Source of the DNA: Argopecten irradians
Lineage: Eukaryota > Mollusca > Bivalvia > Pectinida > Pectinidae
Assembly (NCBI RefSeq): GCF_041381155.1
Contig: NC_091146.1
Span: 34,509,328 to 34,573,327 of the forward strand
DNA: 64,000 bases
Reading direction: 5' to 3'
The notes beneath the pieces were generated by a model. That model ran no database searches and was not told the origin of the DNA. It saw only the letters and a program-made list of their open reading frames with translations. The translations under genes and the position numbers were made by a program. Shown here piece after piece: positions 36,001 to 45,300 of the stretch. Position 1 is the stretch's first letter. Each line of letters begins with the position of its first letter.

Positions 36001-36146
36001 TACGCAAGGTTCCTGTCAACACCAATGGAGTGATCGCTGACTACTGTTACAGATAAGCTGCAATGTGTTTCCAAATACTGTTTTATCTCCTGAGTTCGCG
36101 AACTTTTCCCACTACAAGGAAATCCACACATCACAATGCAAGGCAT
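23853..36146 (-). CDS. KTI12: KTI12, Elongator-associated P-loop protein, complete, nine exons
   Basis: Exons in transcript order: 36146-35996, 31583-31532, 30980-30928, 29760-29705, 28925-28846, 27661-27502, 26604-26542, 24470-24402, 23996-23853. They total 828 nt, giving 275 aa plus a stop, with every junction GT-AG and in phase. The N-terminal P-loop is [10 protein letters not shown] (residues 7-16). [20 protein letters not shown] (about 74-93) gives the Walker-B-like strand and family signature. Then come [58 protein letters not shown] and a C-terminal block [16 protein letters not shown]...KMHP...[11 protein letters not shown]12 supports Elongator in wobble-uridine modification of tRNA (family knowledge). 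The length is close to the yeast protein. It shares a 208-bp upstream region with DUT. Introns are filled with repeats, and exon 6 abuts an array built from its own donor. Confidence 0.96.
23865..23870 (-). promoter_or_regulatory. AATAAA hexamer inside the last KTI12 codons
   Basis: The minus strand reads CTC AATAAA GGG CTG AGG TGA, so the hexamer ends about ten bases before the stop codon. No other AATAAA was seen in the next ~35 nt, which are T/G-rich. If used, cleavage would fall just past the stop, leaving a tiny 3' UTR. The hexamer may simply be coding sequence. Confidence 0.35.
24842..25006 (-). mobile_element. tRNA-derived SINE copy
   Basis: On the minus strand the head reads CCGCGGTAGCCGAGTGGTTA (A-box type). 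It is followed by a degraded B-box region, then ctgccccacatggg complement and the conserved tail (aagcctaagtaccc on the plus strand). It is the same family as 32695-32920. It lies in KTI12 intron 7. Confidence 0.75.
25236..25636 (-). mobile_element. Hairpin-ended element, minus-strand AGGTCATC-type copy
   Basis: It starts acaaaaggccacatgggcct and taacggtcatctgac, has about two internal units (cctgcgaccttgaatgaagg, gaccttgaatgaaggtc) and ends cagatgacct. It is the reverse orientation of 10180-11223, in KTI12 intron 7. Confidence 0.65.
26083..26174. repeat. Inverted repeat, 38-bp arms
   Basis: Arms at 26083-26120 and 26136-26173 (atgggtttagtcagaggtat and atctctgactaaacccat) flank a 15-bp loop with few mismatches. 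It would form a stable hairpin in KTI12 intron 7. It is probably a small foldback element. Confidence 0.75.
26428..26472 (-). mobile_element. Terminal remnant of a hairpin-ended element
   Basis: aacaagaggcccagagggcc then tgtatcgctcacctg is the complement of the 3' end of the 37453-38607 copy. The body is missing. A similar remnant is at about 31245-31290 (aacaagaggcccagaaggcc) and another near 41770-41803 in reverse. Confidence 0.65.
26605..26735 (-). repeat. Two-copy duplication of a polypyrimidine/acceptor-like segment
   Basis: About 55 bp upstream of KTI12 exon 7 (transcript sense) are present twice. Each copy carries gaatataaatttcttttt followed by an AG: the true one is aatttcttcag and the upstream one catttcattcag. 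It resembles a starting stage of the acceptor arrays elsewhere in the window. Confidence 0.6.
27060..27502 (-). repeat. ~19-bp tandem array made of the KTI12 exon 6 splice donor, ~20 copies
   Basis: In transcript sense the unit is acacaaaat then gtaagtgtga. Exon 6 ends ACACAAAAT and its donor is gtaagtg, so the array repeats nine exon bases plus the donor. Variants replace gtaagtg with ctaagtt, cgtaagtt and similar. It fills the start of KTI12 intron 6. Confidence 0.9.
27806..28570. mobile_element. Outer pogo/Tigger-like element remnant, interrupted by a second element
   Basis: The left end CAGTATAACCCCTCTAACTC resembles pogo/Tigger termini, and the interior has cattcctcgaataccccc. Related AT-rich sequence (cccttt..ttcctcaaacagttt) resumes after the inserted 27895-28496 copy. 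The right terminus could not be fixed. Confidence 0.45.
27895..28496 (-). mobile_element. Non-autonomous pogo/Tigger-like transposon, 602 bp
   Basis: The ends CAGTGGACCCGCAATAATG and ...gattatcgagggtccactg are flanked by TA on both sides. The terminal sequence matches the 48067-49214 copy in reverse orientation. There is no transposase ORF. It lies in KTI12 intron 5. Confidence 0.8.
29050..29455. repeat. G-rich minisatellite with quadruplex potential
   Basis: Units around gggtggttggtagggt and caggagagggtggttggtag repeat for 400 bp. Runs of GGG at short spacing on the plus strand (C-rich in the KTI12 transcript) could form G-quadruplex DNA. It lies in KTI12 intron 4. Confidence 0.8.
29474..29625. 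repeat. (TGA)n microsatellite
   Basis: About 150 bp of tgatgatga repeats with a few interruptions. It yields spurious poly-His and poly-Ile minus-strand ORFs. It lies in KTI12 intron 4. Confidence 0.95.
32441..32640 (+). mobile_element. tRNA-derived SINE, second family
   Basis: The A-box region tagctcagcggtagagc and B-box ggttcaaatcc are at tRNA spacing, followed by cagtctggctgctacatttt and a non-tRNA body. A partial copy of the head lies at about 33606-33660. It is not a functional tRNA because the acceptor arm does not pair. Confidence 0.7.
32695..32920 (-). mobile_element. tRNA-derived SINE, full-length copy
   Basis: On the minus strand the head is GGCCGCGGTGGCCGAGTGG (Ser/Leu-like A box) with a B-box-like gagtttgaatccc. 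A conserved central block (ttctccgggtactccggc), gaccctggctgttaatagg and a tail of repeated aaacc end the element. Fragments occur at 3510, 24842, 42415 and 58755. The exact SINE family name was not determined. Confidence 0.85.
34617..35599. mobile_element. 983-bp TIR element with TA target duplication
   Basis: The termini CTGGGTCGCGACCAGTTACC (plus GTGAT) are perfect inverted copies over 25 bp and TA flanks each side. The tip contains the palindrome GGTCGCGACC. The motif accgtgatt recurs inside (34833-34845, about 35505, and inverted near 35000 and 35560). Only short ORFs are present, so it is non-autonomous. Its superfamily is unassigned; Tc1/mariner-like on the TA duplication alone. It lies in KTI12 intron 1. 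Confidence 0.8.
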
Positions 36147-36354
36147 TTTCCTGAACGGAAGTAGAATCTAAAAAACATACTATTCTCAATCACCTTGACG
36201 CTTAACGATCACGTTATTCGTTATTCGTTAAAGCGTCTAGAGACAGTGACAAGTCAAGTATCGGGACACCTCGGGCGTTTTCACTACGTGAAGGAAATTG
36301 CGCGGGAAAGAGAAACCTCAGATATAACGCGCCATAATTTCTAGGTAACCCGGT
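36147..36354. promoter_or_regulatory. Bidirectional KTI12/DUT promoter region
   Basis: There are 208 bp between the two divergent start codons, less repetitive and more GC-containing than the surroundings. GCGGGAAA at 36302-36309 fits the E2F consensus (TTTSSCGC on the other strand), in keeping with S-phase control of dUTPase genes. A TAA in frame directly before the DUT ATG (36346-36348) fixes that start. No TATA box was evident at a convincing place. Confidence 0.7.
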
Positions 36355-39300
36355 ATGCCCGAAGTGCTAGTCGAAGAACAAGAACCTGAAGCAAAAAAGC
36401 AAAAGACGATGCCGCTAGACAATGTCATTCTAAGGTTTGCTAAACTGACGGAGAATGCCTTCACCCCAACTCGAGGCTCCAAACTGGCAGCAGGCTACGA
36501 TTTGTATAGGTAATTACAGAAACATTAGGCCAAAAAAAAATGTCTGTTTTGGGTTACATTGACAAAAAATTTTTTATTGTCTTTCACTCTAAAATAATAG
36601 CCAGAGAGCGATTTCTCGAAACAAAAGTTCAGACTTAAGTCTTTACCTTATGATATCACTGAAGGCAAGGCCTTAAAGGGCGCAGCCAGACGTTTCAGTA
36701 AACATTACTTATGCAATGTTAAAAAGTTCAATTTATGGAAAAATAAACGGAGCCGAATTTGACGTTCTGTCAATAATATATAGTATACATATATTAAAAA
36801 ATACCCCTATATACTATATAAAAAACACCAGGAATGAAATGCATCGCTGGCCAAAATGTTCACCACCTTCGGTAAAAGTTCTGTAAAATTTGTTCTGGGC
36901 AATGTCTGCATGTGTCACCGCTCCTATAATACAATAAGTTGTTATTCTTCACATATATCAACACTAACCTGTTCACAACCCCATCACAATAAGTTTAATC
37001 CCATGTCATTTTGGAAGTTTGCAGATTTCGCGGCCACTTTGTTTTGTTCCCGAATCCATGCGCTGATATTTTTTTAATATATGTATACTATATATTATTG
37101 ACAGAACGTCAAACTCCTGTGAATAAACGGAGCCGAATTTTCTGTTTATCTTTTATTCATATATCTCACTCTATCCTTGTCCCAAAATCCCCATTTTAGA
37201 AGGAAATCCACATAAGAGGAAGAAGAATTTTTTACACCTTACCAATAACCGCCTTCATGAGTGAAAGATAGTATATATGAGAGAAGAGAATATATTATTA
37301 TGTATGCTTCTTTTTATGTGTGGACGGAATAGTGTGATTGTTCTTGAATGGTTGATATAAGATGAAAGTATGATAATTGACAGTATGATGAGATAATAAA
37401 GACGATGTGATGATGAATGCTGATGATGAAGATGAAGATGTTGATGATTATTAGCTCACCTGGCCCAAAGGGCCGGTGAGCTTATGTCATGGCGCGGCGT
37501 CCGTCGTCCGTTGTCCGTCGTCCGTCCGTCTTCGTCGTCCGTCGTCCGTCTGTCCGTCAACATTTCCTTTAAATCGCTACTAGTCATAGAGTTCTCCATG
37601 GATTGTAACCAAATTTGGCCACAAACATCCTTGGGGGAGGGGGAACAGAACTTGTATAAATTTTGGCTCTGACCCCCCGGGGGCAGGAGGGGCGGGGCCA
37701 AATAGGGGAAATAGAGGTAAATCCTTTAAATCGCTACTAGTCATAGAGTTCTGAATGGAATGTAACCAAATTTGGCCACAAACATCCTTGGGGGAAGGGG
37801 AACAGAACTTGTATAAATTTTGGCTCTGACCCCCCGGGGGCAGGAGGGGCGGGGCCCAATAGGGGAAATAGAGGTAAATCCTTTAAATCGCTACTAGTCA
37901 TAGAGTTCTGCATGGATTGTAACCAAATTTGGCCACAAACATCCTTGGGGGAAGGGGAACAGAACTTGTATAAATTTTGGCTCTGACCCCCCGGGGGCAG
38001 GAGGGGCGGGGCCCAATAGGGAAAATAGAGTAAATCCTATAAATCGCTACTTGTCCTAGAGTTCTGCATGGATTGTAACCAAATTTGGCCACAAACATCC
38101 TTGGGGGAATAAGAACAGAGTTTGCATAAATTTTGGCTCTGACCCCCCGGGGGCAGGAGGGGCGGGGCCCAATAGGGGAAATGGAGGTAAATCCTATAAA
38201 TCACTACTTGTCCTAGAGTTCTGCATGGAATGTAACCAAATTTGGCCACAAACTTCCTTGGGGGAAGGGGAACAGAACTTGTATAAATTTTGGCTCTAAC
38301 CCCCCAGGGGCAGGAGGGGTGGGGCCCAATAGGGGAAATAGAGGTAAATCCTTTAAATCGCTACTAGTCCTAGAGTTCTGCATGGATTGTAACCAAATTT
38401 GGCCACAAACATCCTTGGGGGAAGGGGAACAGAAATTTGTGTAAATTTTGGCTCTGACCCCCTTTGGCAGGAGGGATGGGGCCCAATAGGGGATTTAGAG
38501 GTAAATATTCAAATTCCTTCAGAAAAAAAAACAATGAACCTGTATTCAGAACATTACTTGGCATTACAAACCAGGTGAGCGATACAGGCCCTCTGGGCCT
38601 CTTGTTTCTTATATTTTCATGTATGCATTACCTTAGAAGTGATTCGCACATCGTGTCCGAAGATCGTGCCCTTCGGGCACGAAAGGCTGCGCCCTTATAA
38701 CTTATATGAATACTTTTGACTTCAGCCAAGTTTGTTTCGAGAAATTGGGGCCAGAAGTGGAATCTGAGATCGAAATCCCCACTTTTACTTTATTTTCGTA
38801 GAAAAGTGGGGAAAAAAATTAGGGTCGGGGGTAAAAAATTAGGGTCAGTCTCGCGATCGGTCGGGTAACCCAAAACAGACATGTATTTTTTTGGCCATAT
38901 AGATTATTTCTGGTAGGCCAATTATGATTAATTTATGAGCAAAAAATATGTGCGCCATGAGCAGCAAAACACGAACTACAGTGACCAATAAGGCCAAAAC
39001 ATGAATATTGTGTTATTAGTTTGTCTGTCAACAATGAAATCCGTTGGGTTTTTTTTTCAGGAGCCTATGATTATCTGATTATTATTCTCTCAATAAAATT
39101 CATTGTTATTTTTCAGTGCATAATTCCTCCAATGAAATTCTTTGTCACTTTTTAGTTGCTAGCATAAGTATTATATTCCTCCAATTAAATTCAGTGTTAT
39201 TTTTCAGTGCCTTTTATAAGTATAATTATTCCTCCAGTGAAATTCATTGTTATTTTTCAGTGCCTATGAGTATACATATAATTCTGCCAATAAGATTCCT

Positions 39301-42300
39301 TATTATTTTTCAGTGCCTAGTATATTATATTTTTTCTCCCATGAAAATCATGGTTATTTTTCAGTGCCTTTTATAAGTGCAAATTCCTCCAGTGAAATTC
39401 ATGGTTATTTTTCAGTGCCTATGAGTATACATATAATTCTTCCCATAAGATTCCTTGTTATTTTTCAGTGCCTAGTATATTATGTTTTTTCTCCAATGAA
39501 AATCATGGTTATTTTTCAGTGCCTTTTATAAGTATAATTATTCCTCCAGTGAAATTCCTTGTTATTTTTCAGTGCCTAGTATATTATATTTTTTCTCCAA
39601 TGAATTTCATTGTTATTTTTCAGTGCCTAGTATATTATATTTTTTCTCCAATGAAAATCATTGTTATTTTTCAGTGCCTTTTATAAGTATAATTATTCCT
39701 CCAGTGAAATTCATTGTTATTTTTCAGTGCCTATGAGTATACATATAATTCTTCCAATAAGATTCCTTGTTATTTTTCAGTGCCTAGTATATTATGTACA
39801 TGGTTATTCCTCCAATGAAATTCATTGTTATTTTTCAGTGCCTAGTATATTATATTTTTCTCCAGTGAAAATCATTGTTATTTTTCAGTGCCTTTTATAA
39901 GTATAATTATTCCTCCAATGAAAATCATGGTTATTTTTCAGTGCCTTTTATAAGTATAATTATTCCTCCAGTGAAATGAAATTCATTGTTATTTTTCAGT
40001 GCCTATGACTATATTTTTCCTGTTTTTTTCAGTGCCTATGACTATATTATTCCTGTTATTTTTCAGTGCCTATGACTATACTATTCCTGTTATTTTTCAG
40101 TGCCTATGACTATACTATTCCTGTTATTTTTCAGTGCCTATGACTATACTATTCCTGTTATTTTTCAGTGCCTATGACTATATTATTCCTGTTATTTTTC
40201 AGTGCCTATGACTATATTATTCCTGTTATTTTTCAGTGCCTATGACTATACTATTCCTGTTATTTTTCAGTGCCTATGACTATACTATTCCTGTTATTTT
40301 TCAGTGCCTATGACTATACTATTCCTGTTATTTTTCAGTGCCTATGACTATTATTCTTATACTGTTATTTTCAGTGCCTATGTTATTTTTCAGTGCCTAT
40401 ATTATTCCTGTTATTTTTCAGTGCCTATGACTATACTATTCCTGTTATTTTTCAGTGCCTATGACTATATTATTCCTGTTATTTTTCAGTGCCTATGACT
40501 ATACTATTCCTGTTATTTTTCAGTGCCTATGACTATACTATTCCTGTTATTTTTCAGTGCCTATGACTATATTATTCCTGTTATTTTTCAGTGCCTATGA
40601 CTATATTATTCCTGTTATTTTTCAGTGCCTATGACTATACTATTCCTGCCAGACAGAAACAGATAGTTAAGACAGATATTCAGATAGCTCTGCCAGATGG
40701 ATGTTACGGCCGTGTAGGTGAGTTGTCTCCCCTTGTCAGTGCTTATGCTGGTACTGATAGTGAAGTAATCACTCCAGAAAAGAAAAGTGGTCTTTATACA
40801 CAGGTGCAGTTGTGTTGAAAATTTATTAATTGGAACCCAAGAAAAGTGGTCTTTTTAAGCAGAATGGTCACTTAAAGGTTTTGTTACCGTCCTATTACCA
40901 GTCATATAAGAATAAGAATATATTCCCATATTGATCTATTTTCAGAATATTTCATATTTTTGAGTGAATTATCGTACAGACATAAAACCCAGTCATTGCT
41001 TGACCTTTTGAACTCTGATTGTTGTATTATTACACCAGAGCCTAACTGCCAATGTTAATACTGGAAAATATCATACATTGGGCTTCGTTGCGGATCACAT
41101 CGGGCTTGCAACACTATCCGCAATGGGACAGAATTCATACGCTGCCAGGAACATAGCAGAGACGGGGTATAATTATGTGTTCAATAGTTCCCTCCCCTGT
41201 CGCTATTGCCTCAGGTAGACTCTGATCTTGATGAGAGTTCCCTCCCTTTGCAGAGAGTTGACATAAACGTTCATCCCGGTTCCAAACTAAATTGCTGACA
41301 AAAAATGGTTAGATCTAGTAAGAGAAACTTTGCACTGTCACTTTTGAGATAATGTATGGATATTTTTATTTTTCAGCCCCCCGGTCAGGGTTAGCAGCAA
41401 AACATTTCATAGATATTGGAGGTATGTAGTATACTATCACAAAGTATGCCGCTTTTGTATTTTACAGAGTTATCTGCCCTTGGGACATCATATGTTTACA
41501 AGCACAACATATTTTTAAGAGAAAACCACATGGCTTTTGCTAGCAGATTAATTACATCACAATCTATACTAATTGGCAAGGGCAGAGAACTCAGTGATAT
41601 GCAACGACGTAATTAGACAATATTGGTAAAGTAGTATGGGTAAAGAGCAATTATTAGCCCAAAATTAATCTTTGAAATAGGCCTATTCCAATTTAAAGTC
41701 CTTCTGTTGGAATGAATTGAGATTAGGTTCAAATCATGCAAACGCCCTGCTTCTAGACTTGGATAAAACAGGTGAATGATACAGGCCTAATGGACCTCTT
41801 GTTATTTTATGCAACATTTGTATCTGTCTATTTTGAATTACAGGAAATGTTTCATGGTTGGCACTTACTTATTTTGTGGGAAGAAATGTTACTGTGCATT
41901 TAATAACGTATGAAAAATTTTGTTGGGTTTTATATTTATGGTTCATTATAATGTTAGGAACCATAAAAATAACAAAAAATTCTACAAATCAAATAGTTAG
42001 TGCTATATACTGTTCTCATAATAAAATTTGTTTTCTCTGCAGCGGGCGTGATAGACCAGGATTATCGCGGAAATGTGGGTGTAGTCATGTTCAACCATGC
42101 GGAGAAAGAGTTTAAAGGTGGGTAATATTCATTGTGAAATTATAGCTAAAAATTTAGGACCAAGGCCGGATGTTTTATAATATTAAATTTGTTTGGGTAT
42201 GATTTCGGTTATAATGGCATTGATGGTGATTATTATATTTTATATTGGGCTGTGTGACTGGGCGGTGTGTACATGTGCTGCTTGGTGTCTTTGGTGGCAT

Positions 42301-45300
42301 GCTTCAGTGAGATAGCACTATAATAAGGGCAAGAGTTTCACTATCACAAGGAGACACAACACAAATATACCACAGTCTCCCAAAACACGCTCTCTGCACT
42401 TCATAGATGCTACACACTAGTGGAGGCCGTCCTTACATGACCCTGGCTGTTAATTGGATTTAAATTAATCAAATCTATGTATGATGTTTCTTGTACAACA
42501 TTGAAAATCACTAAAGGGAGTTGTCTGAAAACCTTATAAATGGAGTTGTTTATTGTCAGCTTGTCTGTGAAAACCTTATAAATGGAGTTGTTTATAGTCA
42601 GCTTGTCTGTGAAAACCTTATAAATGGAGTTGTTTATAGTTAGCTTGTCTGTGAAAACCTTATAAATGGAGTTGTTTATAGTCAGCTTGTCTGTGAAAAC
42701 CTTATAAATGGAGTTGTTTATAGTAAGCTTGTCTGTGAAAACCTTATAAATGGAGTTGTTTATAGTCAGCTTGTCTGTGAAAACCTTATAAATGGAGTTG
42801 TTTATAGTCAGCTTGTCTGTGAAAACCTTATAAATGGAGTTGTTTATAGTTAGCTTGTCTGTGAAAACCTTATAAATGGAGTTGTTTATAGTCAGCTTGT
42901 CTGTGAAAACCTTATAAATGGAGTTGTTTATAGTCAGCTTGTCTGTGAAAACCTTATAAATGGAGTTGTTTATAGTCAACTTGTCTGTGAAAACCTTATA
43001 AATGGAGTTGTTTATAGTTAGCTTGTCTGTGAAAACCTTATAAATGGAGTTGTTTATTGTCAGCTTGTCTGTGAAAACCTTATAAATGGAGTTGTTTATA
43101 GTCAGCTTGTCTGAAAACCTTATAAATGGAGTTGTTTATAGTTAGCTTGTCTGTGAAAACGTTATAAATGGAGTTGTTTACAGTCAGCTTGTCTATGAAA
43201 ACCTCATAAATGGAGTTGTTTATAGTCAACCTGTCTGTGAAAACCTTTTAAATGGAGTTGTTATATAGTCAGCTTGTCTGTGAAAACCTCATAAATGGAG
43301 TTGTTTATAGTCAACTTTGTCTGTGAAAACCTTATAAATGGAGTTGTGTATAGTCAGCTTGTCTGTGAAAACCTTATAAAGGAGTTATTTATAGTCAGCT
43401 TGTCTGTGAAAACCTCATAAATGGAGTTGTTTATAGTCAGCTTGTCTGTGAAAACCTCATAAATGGAGTTGTTTATATAGTCAGCTTGTCTGTGAAAACC
43501 TCATAAATGGAGTTGTTTATAGTCAGCTTGTCTGTGAAAACCATATAAATGAAGTTGTTTATAGTCAACTTGTCTGTGAAAACCTTATAAATGGAGTTGT
43601 TTATGGTCAGCTTGTCTGTGAAAACCTTATAAATGGAGTTGTTTATAGTCAGCTTGTCTGTGAAAACCTAATAAATGGAGTTGTTTATAGTCAGCTTGTC
43701 TGTGAAAACCATATAAATTGAGTTGTGTACGTAGTCAGCTTGTCTGTGAAAACCTTATAAATGGAGTTGTTTATAGTCAGCTTGTCTGTGAAAACCTTAT
43801 AAATGGAGTTGTTTATAGTCAGCTTGTCTGTGAAAACCTTATAAATGGAGTTGTTTATAGTCAGCTTGTCTGTGAAAACCTTATAAATGGAGTTGTTTGT
43901 AGTCAGCTTGTCTGTGAAAACCTCATAAATGGAGTTGTTTATAGTCAGCTTGTCTGTGAAAACCTCATAAATGGAGTTGTTATCCCCCGCCCAACGAAGT
44001 TGGCGGGGGATATACAAATGGGTTCCGTCCGTCCGTCTGTCCGTCTGTACGAATGGTTTCCGGAGCATAATTCTAAAACCAGTAGAGATATATCCAAGAA
44101 ACTTCATACACACATTGGTCTTATGGTCTAGTAGTGCCTTTTGCTATTTTTAGGTTTTCATTTTTTGCATTTTTTCCGTAACCATGGAAACATTGCTGAA
44201 AATATCATATTTTTGTACCAGGTTCGTTTCCGGAGCATAACTCTAAAACCAGAAGAGATCTTTCCACGAAACTTCATAGACACATTGGTCTTATATGGTC
44301 TAGTAGTGCCTTTTGTTATTTTAAGGTTTTCACTTTTTGTACTTTTTTCTGTAACCATGAAAACATTGCTGAAAATGGCAGATTTTTGTGTAAGAATCGT
44401 TTCCGGAGCACAACTCTAAAACCAGCAGAGATATTTCCATGAAACAGACACATTGTTCTTATGGTCTAGTAGTGCCTTTCGCTATTTTTAGGTTTTTATT
44501 TTTTGTGCTTTTTTCTGTAACCATAGAAACATTGCTGAAAATATCATATTTTTGTAGCAGGTTCATTTCCGGAGCATAACTCTAAAACCAGCAGATATTT
44601 CCACGAAACTTCATAGACACATTCTTTTTATGGTCTAGTAGTACCTTTTGCTATTTTTAGGTTTTCATTTTTTGCACTTTTTTCGTTACCATGGAAACAT
44701 TGCTGAAAATATCATGGTAAATGGTAAATGTTACTTTGCAAAACTCCACCCATCTTTGTGTATATATAAAGTCTAATATAAATGTCAAGGCTGTATACCT
44801 GATTCAACAATTGCAGCCCCGCTCTACTTGAATTATACTCCATCTTTCTTCAGCTCAACTTCCTTTTTCCTGTTTTTTTTTATACACATAAGTCTCCACA
44901 ATCAAACTTACTTCAGCTTTGATATCTCCATTGGCGGGGGATCTGAATGACTATGTCCTTGTTTATAGTTAGCTTGTCTGTGAAAACCTTATAAATGGAG
45001 TTGTTTATGGTCAGCTTGTCTGTGAAAACCTTATAAATGGAGTTGTTTATAGTCAGCTTGTCTGTGAAAACCTCATAAATCGAGTTGTTTATGGTCAGCT
45101 TGTCTGTGAAAACCTTATAAATGGAGTTGTTTATATAGTCAACTTGTCTGTGAAAACCTTATAAATGGAGTTGTTTATAGTCAGCTTGTCTGTGAAAACC
45201 TCATAAATCGAGTTGTTTATGGTCAGCTTGTCTGTGAAAACCTTATAAATGGAGTTGTTTATAGTTAGCTTGTCTGTGAAAACCTCATAAATGGAGTTGT

